DNA from: Chloroflexota bacterium
Lineage (GTDB): Bacteria; Chloroflexota; Anaerolineae; J102
Assembly: GCA_013152695.1 (NCBI GenBank)
Contig: JAADFV010000212.1
Span: 1-9,477 of the forward strand
Direction: 5' to 3'
DNA: 9,477 nt
The position numbers and the translations under genes were made by a program. Positions 1-6,161 of the stretch are shown here, piece after piece; positions within the stretch are counted from its first letter, which is position 1, and each line of letters begins with the position of its first letter. Under the pieces are notes generated by a model. The model made no database searches. It was not told where the DNA came from and was given only the letters and a program-made list of their open reading frames with translations.

Positions 1-11
1 GGCCAATGTGT

Positions 12-995
12 TCAGCTCATAAGATCTCTGACAGTCTCGACCACCTGCTTCTCGTCAGGGATAGTTGCGAACTCGAGCGCCGGAGCCATCGGCACGGGCA
101 CATCCAACGCACCTATCCGCTTGACCGGTGCATCTAGATGGAAAAATGCCTCGTCTGCGATGATGGACGCGATTTCAGCCGTGACCCCGTAGCTAAGATA
201 TCCTTCATCGATCACGACCGCTCTGTTGGTCTTGCGCACCGACGCCAGAATGGTTTCTTTGTCTAGTGGCTTGAGGGTGCGTGGGTCTACCACCTCGGCG
301 CTGATCCCTTCCCCTGCCAAAAGGTCAGCCGCCGCAAGAGCAACCTGAACCATGCTCGAGGTGGCGACGAGGGTCACGTCGTCCCCTTGCCGCTTGACGT
401 CAGCCACGCCCAGAGGGACTGTATGCTCGCCCAGGGGCACTGGGCCCTTGACGTCGTAACTCATTTTGTCTTCCAGGTAGACAACAGGGTTGTCATCGCG
501 GATCGCAGCTTTCAGCAGGCCTTTGGCATCGTAGGGGGTAGAGGGCATCACGACCTTCAAACCGGGAACGTGGGCAACCCACGCCTGCATACTTTGGGAG
601 TGCTGTGCTGCTGCCCCCCGGCCAGCGCCGATGGTCGTCCGCAAGACCAGGGGAACTCGGGCCTGACCACCGGTCATGTAGTGCATCTTGGCCGCCTGGT
701 TGGCAAGCTGTTCCATGACCAGGGTCAAAAAGTCACTGAACATGATCTCGACCACCGGCCGCATCCCGGTCATGGCTGCCCCAACACCGATCCCCGCCAC
801 GCCGGCCTCTGAGATCGGCGTATCCATCACCCTGCTCGGGCCAAACTCCTCTTGCAGACCTGCTGTAACCATAAAGACGCCGCCAGCTCGGCCGATGTCC
901 TCACCCATTAAAAAGACGGCAGGATCGCGGACCATCTCTTCAGCCAGGGCCTCGCGGATAGCCTCTCGGATGGTAAGTTCACGTGTCTCAGGCAT
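12..995 (-). CDS. Thiamine-diphosphate 2-oxoacid dehydrogenase E1 component, beta subunit (pyruvate/acetoin dehydrogenase type)
   Basis: Beta subunit of an alpha2beta2 E1 enzyme that decarboxylates a 2-oxoacid (or cleaves acetoin) on thiamine diphosphate and passes the acyl group to a lipoyl E2. The 327-residue protein has the usual family length. Its N-terminal pyrimidine-binding domain carries MGEDIG at 30-35, the ISEAG motif with the cofactor-activating Glu at 63, and the conserved QHSQS at 131-135 with His132; a transketolase C-terminal domain follows from about residue 200. The start at 995 (MPETREL) is chosen because GGAG at 1003-1006 lies 7 nt upstream. The ATG at 1001 is only 1 nt from it, and the frame extends open to 1046 without support. 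The gene overlaps the end of the alpha subunit gene by 8 bp, which implies translational coupling. No E2 gene is seen before the left edge, only 11 bp away. The true substrate (pyruvate, acetoin, branched-chain or sugar-derived oxoacid) cannot be decided from sequence. Confidence 0.93.
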   Translation of the reverse strand: MPETRELTIREAIREALAEEMVRDPAVFLMGEDIGRAGGVFMVTAGLQEEFGPSRVMDTPISEAGVAGIGVGAAMTGMRPVVEIMFSDFLTLVMEQLANQAAKMHYMTGGQARVPLVLRTTIGAGRGAAAQHSQSMQAWVAHVPGLKVVMPSTPYDAKGLLKAAIRDDNPVVYLEDKMSYDVKGPVPLGEHTVPLGVADVKRQGDDVTLVATSSMVQVALAAADLLAGEGISAEVVDPRTLKPLDKETILASVRKTNRAVVIDEGYLSYGVTAEIASIIADEAFFHLDAPVKRIGALDVPVPMAPALEFATIPDEKQVVETVRDLMS

Positions 996-1959
996 AGACA
1001 TGCTCCATAACCTCTTTGATGTCGGGCACAGGAGACTGCTTGACAAAGTCTATCGCCTCCTGCATTTCGGCTTCCACACGGCCGTCAACGTCCGCAAGTT
1101 CGGCTTCTGAACAGTGATTGTTGTCCAGCAACCAGTGGCGGAAGCGTCCAATCGGCTCTTGTTGCCGGCGGCTATCGACTTCCTCTTTTGTGCGGTAGCC
1201 GCGACCGAAGCCGATGTCCCCCATGTGATGGCCGCTTAGGCGGTAAGTGTGAGCCTCGACGAAGCTGGGACCCAGGCCAGCGCGCGCACGCTCCACGGCT
1301 TCCTCAACAGCCTGATAGACAGCGATGACGTCATTACCATCCACTTCGACAGCGGGGATGCCAAAGGCAGCCGCTCGTTCACCAATGGGCCGACAATCAA
1401 CGGTTGCCTCCTCACAGCGAGTGTATTCACCAAAGCCGTTGTTCTCGCACAGGTAGATGATGGGCAGTTTCCACAGCGCCGCCATGTTCAGCACCTCTAG
1501 GAGAATCCCCTGGTTGGCCGCGCCATCGCCAAAGAAGCAGACCGCCACCTGATCCGACTGCCGTTTCTGGGCCGACAGGGCGGCTCCGGTCGCGATGCCA
1601 ATCCCGCCGCCCACCACCCCGTTGGCACCCAAGACGCCCAGACTCAGATCGGCAGCGTGCATACTGCCTCCCTTGCCCCGGCAATAGCCCGTTACACGGC
1701 CACACAGCTCGGCTAGCAACCGCTTTGCGTCGCCTCCCTTGGCCAACAGGTGACCGTGCCCGCGATGCGTGCTGGTGATATAGTCGTCGTCGTTCAGTGC
1801 CAGGCAGGCCCCGGTGGCCACTGCCTCCTCTCCGGTGTATAGGTGTAGTAATCCCACAACCGTACCCCGGTGGTACAGCTCCTCGGCCGTTTCCTCAAAA
1901 CGACGGATGCGTCGCATGTGGTAGTACATTTCCAACAAGAGTTCTTTTTCCCACGTCAT
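988..1959 (-). CDS. Thiamine-diphosphate 2-oxoacid dehydrogenase E1 component, alpha subunit (AcoA/PdhA type)
   Basis: Alpha subunit of the E1 heterotetramer; binds the diphosphate half of thiamine diphosphate. The 323-residue protein shows family hallmarks in order: HRGHGH at 65-70, RGKGGSMH at 94-101, the cofactor motif from GDGAANQG (144-151) to ENN (172-174), GHHMGD at 243-248, and YRTKEEVD at 255-262, equivalent to the ordered cofactor loop of PdhA/AcoA. The length and the lack of an N-terminal extension fit the acetoin/pyruvate dehydrogenase subfamily rather than branched-chain E1 alpha. The ATG at 1959 is preceded by GGAGG at 1966-1970 with a 6-nt spacer, a strong site. It is separated from the hydroxyacid dehydrogenase gene by 210 bp containing a foldback element, so the E1 pair might also have its own promoter, though none is convincing. 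Substrate unassigned. Confidence 0.95.
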   Translation of the reverse strand: MTWEKELLLEMYYHMRRIRRFEETAEELYHRGTVVGLLHLYTGEEAVATGACLALNDDDYITSTHRGHGHLLAKGGDAKRLLAELCGRVTGYCRGKGGSMHAADLSLGVLGANGVVGGGIGIATGAALSAQKRQSDQVAVCFFGDGAANQGILLEVLNMAALWKLPIIYLCENNGFGEYTRCEEATVDCRPIGERAAAFGIPAVEVDGNDVIAVYQAVEEAVERARAGLGPSFVEAHTYRLSGHHMGDIGFGRGYRTKEEVDSRRQQEPIGRFRHWLLDNNHCSEAELADVDGRVEAEMQEAIDFVKQSPVPDIKEVMEHVYA

Positions 1960-2093
1960 CCCTATCCTCCAGATACTAGCATTCGCCTAGAACTATGGTC
2001 GTGGATGCGCTCCGGACACGGGCCGCACCGGCTCAGACGTGAATGGGCTTGCCACGTACATCATGTATGGTCGCTTGTCATCCTTTGTCCTTA
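1960..2093. other. Intergenic stretch upstream of the E1 genes
   Basis: Together with the adjoining foldback element this makes a 210-bp gap, the longest non-repeat spacer among the catabolic genes. It contains the E1 alpha Shine-Dalgarno sequence (1966-1970) and a small palindrome, TACAT-C-ATGTA, at 2057-2067 that could be an operator half or chance. I see no convincing -35/-10 pair on the minus strand and no convincing gene on either strand. Confidence 0.5.
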
Positions 2094-2175
2094 CAGTAGG
2101 GATGAGGCATTCCCTTTGGCGAGAGTTCTTCATTACTCTATCGGGCACGCTAAGGGGAATGTCTCGCCCCTACTG
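2094..2175. repeat. 82-bp MITE-like foldback (inverted-repeat) element
   Basis: The arms at 2094-2121 and 2148-2175 are inverted copies of each other, matching at 23 of 28 positions. The outer ends read CAGTAGGG and CCCTACTG. Four of the five mismatches would be G-U pairs in a plus-strand RNA. The 26-nt centre contains a smaller pair, AGAGT (2122-2126) and ACTCT (2135-2139). There is no open frame of substance and no T-rich tail on either strand, so it does not look like an intrinsic terminator. Foldback elements with ends of the GTAGGGGC...GCCCCTAC type are, from general knowledge, common non-autonomous repeats in several bacterial phyla. No clear target-site duplication is visible. The right arm overlaps the last codons and stop of the hydroxyacid dehydrogenase gene. 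Confidence 0.75.
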
Positions 2176-3183
2176 CTGCCGCAAGGCCGGGGACGTCAGC
2201 ACCGCCGGGTTGACCACATAGCGGGGCACCCGTCCCTGGAAAAAGTCCACGATGGCCTGGGCCGTCTTCATTTTCAAGTCGAGCAGGGCGTCTTCCGAGT
2301 ACCAGGCAGAGTGGGATGAGAGCAGCACGTTGTCCATCGTGCACAGCGCGTTATCTGGATGCAATGGCTCCTGCTCGTACACATCGAGAGCAGCGTGGCC
2401 CAGGCGGTCGTTCTGCAGAGCATCCACCAGAGCAGCCTCGTCGATGATCGGCCCACGGGAGGTGTTGATGATGGTTGCGCTGGGTTTCATCAACACCAGA
2501 CTCTTGGAATCAATGAGGTGATGGGTCTCCTTGGTGAGCGGGACGTGTAGGGTTAGATAGTCAGCCTGGCGCAGGACCTCCTCCAACGGCAGCATGGTCA
2601 CGTCCAGGGCCGCTGCCTCCTCACGACTGATGCCTGGGTCGGGTGCGGCGATGACCCGTATCCCAAATGCCTGTGCCCGGCGGGCCACACGGCGGCCGAT
2701 CTGCCCCAGCCCGATGATGCCCAGGGTCTGTGAGCTCAGCCGGTACAGTGGCTTGGCGATGACGGCCGTTTTCCAGTAGGCCTCCCCTGCCACACGCCTG
2801 TCCCGAACCGCCTGGTCCAGGAGCAGAAGCTTGCGGGCGCAGGCCAGGAGCAGGCCAAGGGTATGGTCGGCAACCTCGTCCAGACAGTAGTCGGGGACGT
2901 TGGTGACTACCACGCCGCGCTGTGTCGCGGCTTCCACGTCGATCATGTCCACGCCGATGCCGTAGCGTGCCACAATCCGGCAACGAGGAAGGTCGTCCAA
3001 CACCCGCCCGGTGATGGGCGCATAGCCGACCAGCAAAGCATCGGCCTCGGCAGCGACCCGAATGACGTCTTCCTCGGTTCTGCAATCGTGCCACTCCACC
3101 TGAGCATCGATGGCAGTCAACACCTGAAGCTCCGGGGCGATGGTCGAATGCTCCACGTCCGTAATCACCACTTTGTATGTCAT
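2170..3183 (-). CDS. D-2-hydroxyacid dehydrogenase, CtBP-like
   Basis: NAD-dependent enzyme interconverting a D-2-hydroxyacid and a 2-oxoacid. The 337-residue protein has the family's split catalytic domain with a central Rossmann fold: ARYGIGVDMID at 72-82, GLGQIG at 158-163, an acidic residue in the cofactor-selecting loop (Asp182, favouring NAD), catalytic Arg243 in TSRGPIID, Glu272 in EQEPL, and His291. The HSAWYSE sequence after the catalytic His resembles C-terminal binding protein (CtBP) rather than phosphoglycerate dehydrogenase, where the Trp contacts the substrate. Start at 3183 (MTYKVV) because an AGAGG-type site lies about 5 nt upstream; the frame is open to 3255 but would nearly reach the previous gene and adds a non-family N terminus. 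The final codons and TAG stop lie in the terminal arm of the foldback element. In this operon it probably produces or consumes the 2-oxoacid used by the E1 enzyme (inference). Substrate unknown. Confidence 0.92.
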   Translation of the reverse strand: MTYKVVITDVEHSTIAPELQVLTAIDAQVEWHDCRTEEDVIRVAAEADALLVGYAPITGRVLDDLPRCRIVARYGIGVDMIDVEAATQRGVVVTNVPDYCLDEVADHTLGLLLACARKLLLLDQAVRDRRVAGEAYWKTAVIAKPLYRLSSQTLGIIGLGQIGRRVARRAQAFGIRVIAAPDPGISREEAAALDVTMLPLEEVLRQADYLTLHVPLTKETHHLIDSKSLVLMKPSATIINTSRGPIIDEAALVDALQNDRLGHAALDVYEQEPLHPDNALCTMDNVLLSSHSAWYSEDALLDLKMKTAQAIVDFFQGRVPRYVVNPAVLTSPALRQQ

Positions 3184-3241
3184 CGCCGCCTCTCTTGACG
3201 CATCGACGCCTGTGGGACTGAGCTTCCCGGAGTATCTGTCG

Positions 3242-4225
3242 TCAGCATTCCGCACCCATGTGCCGGAAACCGGTGCCTTCCATGAGGGTAATACTCAGGT
3301 GCCACTCGTAGATAGCACCGCCTCGCACTGTGGCTGTCTGACCACGGTAGCGAGCGGCGTCGGGACGATCGAACGAGGTTGTGCAGGGCTCCAGAAAGAT
3401 GTTGTAGTAATCCCGCCAGCCACCCTCGTTGACCAGGATGCCAAGGTAGGGGACCTGGGCTACGGGGAAGGCTAGTCTCAGGGAGAAGTCACTCTGATGG
3501 TACTTGAGTCCGCACCAGCCTTCCGGCATCCTGCCCTTGACGTAGTATTTGTAGGCATCCTTGGCGGACTTGGGCTGCAACCAGCGAAAATCCTTCTTGC
3601 TCCCATCAGGTAGGATGCCGACAGGCCAGGCGAACTCGTCACCGTACGTGCCGAGATTGCCGGTGAAGCTAAGAGTGCCTATGATGCTCTCGACGCCATC
3701 CGGCAGGACAAGTTCTGTCCCCTCCTCGATGTTGATCATCATGTGAGCAGCCCACAGGAAATCAAAATCAAAGGAGGACAAGTTGGTGAGTCGGTAGTCA
3801 AGGTGCAAGATGGAATCCTCCCGGAAGCTTATCCACTTTTCCAGCTCATAGGGGAAGCGCACGCCGTGGACGGCGAAATAGAGCTTCTCTCCGTCCACCT
3901 GATGACGCCAGGGCAGGCTCCAGACCTCGCCATGATCGGCCATCTTGACGCCTTGCCAAGGGAACCTGTCGTAGTAGCAGGCGTCGATGGTGGGAAACAT
4001 GTCATCGAAACCTGTACACTCCCCATCCACATAGTCGCCGTCGAAGGGCTGCAACAGGTATTCCTGCCCGGCTCGCTGGACCATGAGCTCGTAGCCCCGT
4101 GGCTTATATACCAAGGAGGCCATCTTGGCCCCAATGTGAGGTAGAAACTGTGCACGAATGCACTCCGACTCTATAGAGACCGCCGGCTGGTCCTTGTAGT
4201 GCGATTCATAGATTTTACCCGCCAT
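3242..4225 (-). CDS. Galactose-mutarotase-like (aldose 1-epimerase superfamily) protein
   Basis: Predicted beta-sandwich carbohydrate-binding enzyme, most likely interconverting sugar anomers or epimerising a sugar derivative in the cytoplasm. The 327-residue protein shows superfamily features: PHIGAKMASL near the N terminus (29-38), a candidate catalytic His98 in ADHGEVW, His161 in AAHMMIN, and a late FLEP motif with Glu279, matching the spacing of the His/His/Glu residues of GalM-type enzymes. Start at the ATG 4225 because AGAGG (4232-4236) is 6 nt upstream; the in-frame TTG at 4231 has no room for a site. The gap to the hydroxyacid dehydrogenase is 58 bp and to the SDR gene 49 bp. It is divergent from classical GalM, so the epimerised substrate may not be glucose or galactose. 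Confidence 0.82.
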   Translation of the reverse strand: MAGKIYESHYKDQPAVSIESECIRAQFLPHIGAKMASLVYKPRGYELMVQRAGQEYLLQPFDGDYVDGECTGFDDMFPTIDACYYDRFPWQGVKMADHGEVWSLPWRHQVDGEKLYFAVHGVRFPYELEKWISFREDSILHLDYRLTNLSSFDFDFLWAAHMMINIEEGTELVLPDGVESIIGTLSFTGNLGTYGDEFAWPVGILPDGSKKDFRWLQPKSAKDAYKYYVKGRMPEGWCGLKYHQSDFSLRLAFPVAQVPYLGILVNEGGWRDYYNIFLEPCTTSFDRPDAARYRGQTATVRGGAIYEWHLSITLMEGTGFRHMGAEC

Positions 4226-4274
4226 ACTCAACCTCTAGCTCCCGCGACGGCTATCAAGCAGAAGCGCCTCAAAG

Positions 4275-5112
4275 CTACCGTGCGCCTTCAGGAGGGGTAT
4301 ACTCAATGGCCATCTTGGCCGTCAGTCCTCCGTCAAAGAGGAGCAGGTGCCCGGTCATAAATTCCGAGGCATCTGACATTAAGTATGCCGCCAGGTAGCC
4401 TACATCTTCGGGTAGGCCAACACGTCCCCAGGGGACTAGCTTGTTCCCGACTTCCCGGGTGTAATTTGGGTCAGCTTTGAAGTAGCTGGGCACTTCAATC
4501 GTCCCTGGTGCTACCACGTTGACGCGGATGTGCATGGGGCAGAGCTCCACGGCTAGTTCACGACTAAATGCGTTGATCGCCCCCTTGGTTCCCGCGTAGA
4601 CAGAATGTCCTACGAAGCCGGCAACCCCGTGAACCGAGGACATGTTGACAATGCTGCCTCCTGCCCAGGGCCTTTCGAGAACGCTGGCGCAGTTCCTGGC
4701 CCCGCTCAATCATGTAGGACACAGCCCGCTGGCAGGTAAAAAACTGACCACGAATGTTCACGTTGTAAATCTTGTTGAAAACCTCCTCCGTCACGTCCTG
4801 GAAGTTCATCGTGATTGTGACACCGGCATTGTTAAACAAGCCGTCCAACCCCCCCAGGAATTTCACTGCCTCGTCCACAACCCGATAGCAATCCGCGGCC
4901 ACTCCCATGTCCGCCTGAATTGCGGTTGATCGCCGTCCCATGCTTATGATCTCTGCAACAACGTCCATTGCCCCCTGGGCGCTACTACGGTAGCTGATTG
5001 CTACGTCTGCTCCTTGTCGGGCCAACTCCAGGGCTACCCCACGCCCGATGCCGGTTCCAGCGCCTGTAACCAGGATTAACTTCCCTTCCAGACTAAATAT
5101 ATTGTTTGTCAT
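4275..5112 (-). pseudogene. Short-chain dehydrogenase/reductase (SDR), split by a frameshift
   Basis: NAD(P)-dependent SDR oxidoreductase of classical type, here in two reading frames. The N-terminal frame (5112 down to 4564) has TGAGTGIG at residues 16-23 and NNAG at 94-97, then loses family resemblance after ERGQELRQRS. The C-terminal frame (readable from about 4709 to the stop at 4275) continues with RPWAGGSIVNMSS, the catalytic YAGTK, the VAPGTIEVP segment and the usual FDGG end. The second frame is shifted +1, so one surplus base (or two missing) lies around 4672-4700, where a TTT run in the plus strand at 4673-4675 is one candidate. Removing one base gives about 278 residues, a normal SDR length, with every catalytic motif present. 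Start at 5112 is supported by AGGA at 5120-5123, 7 nt upstream. A sequencing error is as likely as a real lesion. As an operon member it would oxidise a hydroxyl of the imported compound. Confidence 0.85.
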
Positions 5113-5147
5113 GGGTTGGTCCTCTCGAGTTTGCTTAGGCTGGTCGA

Positions 5148-5161
5148 TGACTGCTTATAAA
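5148..5161. repeat. 14-bp direct repeat, copy 1 (SDR side)
   Basis: Exact copy of TGACTGCTTATAAA, 36 bp upstream of the SDR start codon. Its partner is at 5332-5345. The two copies bracket the heptad repeat array, like a target-site or slippage duplication. Confidence 0.85.
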
Positions 5162-5168
5162 ATAGTGG

Positions 5169-5296
5169 CCAGTCGCCAGATGCCAGTCGTCAGTCGTCAG
5201 ATACCAGAAGGTGCGTATGGCGTAATGCGTAAAACGCAACACGCAATACGCAACACGTTTCACGCTCGACGCTCCACGCTCACCGCTCGACGCAAT
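5169..5296. repeat. Degenerate heptanucleotide tandem repeat array (about 18 units)
   Basis: Six 7-nt units of the CCAGTCG/TCAGATA type fill 5169-5210. After a 2-nt phase slip at 5211-5212, twelve further 7-nt units fill 5213-5296: three GCGTAAT-type, three ACGCAAC-type, one ACGTTTC, then ACGCTCG/ACGCTCC/ACGCTCA/CCGCTCG and a final ACGCAAT. The period is constant while the unit sequence changes family along the array. Heptanucleotide short tandem repeats are established in cyanobacteria (STRR sequences), and similar DNA appears to occur in Chloroflexota (inference). No gene or terminator is evident inside it. It occupies most of the gap between the MBL and SDR genes and would be transcribed with them. 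Confidence 0.8.
5213..5251. repeat. Inverted repeat / hairpin inside the heptad array
   Basis: The 18-nt arms 5213-5230 and 5234-5251 are inverted copies matching at 15 of 18 positions, with an AAA centre. It arises because three GCGTAAT-type heptads are followed by ACGCAAC/ACGCAAT heptads, which are near reverse complements. The transcript could fold here. No U-tract follows, so it is not a standard terminator. Confidence 0.7.
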
Positions 5297-5325
5297 TTTC
5301 GTCCTTGGTGGTGCGCGCCGCGCGC

Positions 5326-6129
5326 TCATGGTGACTGCTTATAAACGAACAGCTCACCCTGCGTCATTAATACCGTTTTCACTTCCGGAGCGAATCTCCT
5401 GCAAGCTTCCAGGAACTCTGCCGGATTCCCATGGTGCAAGGGGAACATCCAGAAGTGGCAAGGGATGACGACCTTTGCGCAAGCATCGTGGGCCAATTTG
5501 GCCGCCTCAACCCCATCCAAGTTGCCAAAAGCGCCGTTGATTGGGGGTAGGATGATATCAACAACGTTTTCCTCAAACATATCTTGCCACATATCAGGAC
5601 GATAGGCGCTGTCGCCAACTTGCCAGACTCGTATACCTCCAAAGTTGAACAGGATGCCTATCGCATCGGGGGCCAGTTCTCCATGATCGGCATACACGCC
5701 GGTCAGGCTGAAATCACCCAGGTTCAGTGTTTCGCCCTGGTGAAGGATCGTGAATCGATCTTCGGGCACACCGGCTTTTCTGTAGTATTCCCGGCAATCC
5801 GGTGCACCAATGAAGTGAATACGAGGGTTCTCCAACAGAATGGGTAGTGCGTCAGCATCCAGATGGTCCTGGTGAGAATGGGTGCTAACAACGTAGTCCG
5901 CCTCGACCTCATGCGCTTCAATCAACTTGGGCATGATGCGCTTGAAACCGAGGCCGTACTCCGGGAGAGCTCGCTGGACGTAATCAGTCAGGTAGGGGTC
6001 TGTGTAGACGATTCTCCCAGCCGACGTCTTGAACACAAACCCGGCTTGGGCGAGCCAAAAGACCGCCAGGCTTCCCGGTTCAACGCGGGTGTCTTGTATC
6101 TTCTTTGACAGGATTTCCATGTTCTCCAT
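5326..6129 (-). CDS. UlaG-like metallo-beta-lactamase-fold hydrolase
   Basis: Predicted metal-dependent hydrolase of the UlaG/MBL-fold family, which includes L-ascorbate-6-phosphate lactonase; a lactonase role would fit an oxidative sugar pathway but is not proven. The 267-residue protein contains the metal motif THSHQDH (His84, His86, Asp88, His89), a further His149 in ADHGE, Asp173 in GDS, and His225 in PCHFW, the expected full set of ligands. It is shorter than E. coli UlaG and lacks phosphotransferase genes nearby, so a non-phosphorylated substrate is plausible. Start is uncertain: the ATG at 6129 has GGAG only 1 nt away, while the ATG at 6120 (MEILSKK) has that site 10 nt upstream. It lies 32 bp after the ATPase gene, suggesting one transcript. 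Its last codons KQSP-stop sit in the second 14-bp direct repeat and appear to have been changed by the neighbouring repeat array. Confidence 0.9.
   Translation of the reverse strand: MENMEILSKKIQDTRVEPGSLAVFWLAQAGFVFKTSAGRIVYTDPYLTDYVQRALPEYGLGFKRIMPKLIEAHEVEADYVVSTHSHQDHLDADALPILLENPRIHFIGAPDCREYYRKAGVPEDRFTILHQGETLNLGDFSLTGVYADHGELAPDAIGILFNFGGIRVWQVGDSAYRPDMWQDMFEENVVDIILPPINGAFGNLDGVEAAKLAHDACAKVVIPCHFWMFPLHHGNPAEFLEACRRFAPEVKTVLMTQGELFVYKQSP
5332..5345. repeat. 14-bp direct repeat, copy 2 (inside the MBL gene end)
   Basis: Exact second copy of TGACTGCTTATAAA, encoding the YKQS end of the MBL hydrolase on the minus strand. It lies 184 bp from copy 1 at 5148-5161. Confidence 0.85.
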
Positions 6130-6161
6130 GCTCCGGCATTCATTATTTGGCTAGGCGATCT

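Noticed and set aside
996..1046. Upstream extension of the E1 beta gene to 1046
   Set aside because: The added residues are not family-like and overlap the alpha gene further. The site GGAG at 1003-1006 fits the ATG at 995.
1870..2319. Plus-strand open frame across the gap between the E1 alpha and hydroxyacid dehydrogenase genes
   Set aside because: It spans the start of E1 alpha, the foldback element and the end of the dehydrogenase, with no family features. It is an accident of repeat DNA and antisense reading.
4672..4700. Programmed +1 frameshift in the SDR gene
   Set aside because: No stop codon or recognisable slippery/pause signal sits at the shift point, and SDR genes are not known to use recoding. 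A simple indel or sequencing error is more economical.
5148..5167. Plus-strand TATAAA-like -10 boxes in the two 14-bp direct repeats
   Set aside because: Suitable -35 elements at normal spacing are lacking, and no plus-strand gene lies downstream.
5169..5296. Repeat array considered as a CRISPR array
   Set aside because: Units are 7 nt and contiguous, with no 25-40 nt repeats, no spacers and no cas genes.
5311..5327. GC-rich hairpin (7-bp stem with one mismatch) at the MBL stop codon, considered as a terminator
   Set aside because: No U-tract follows in the direction of transcription, and operon genes continue beyond it.
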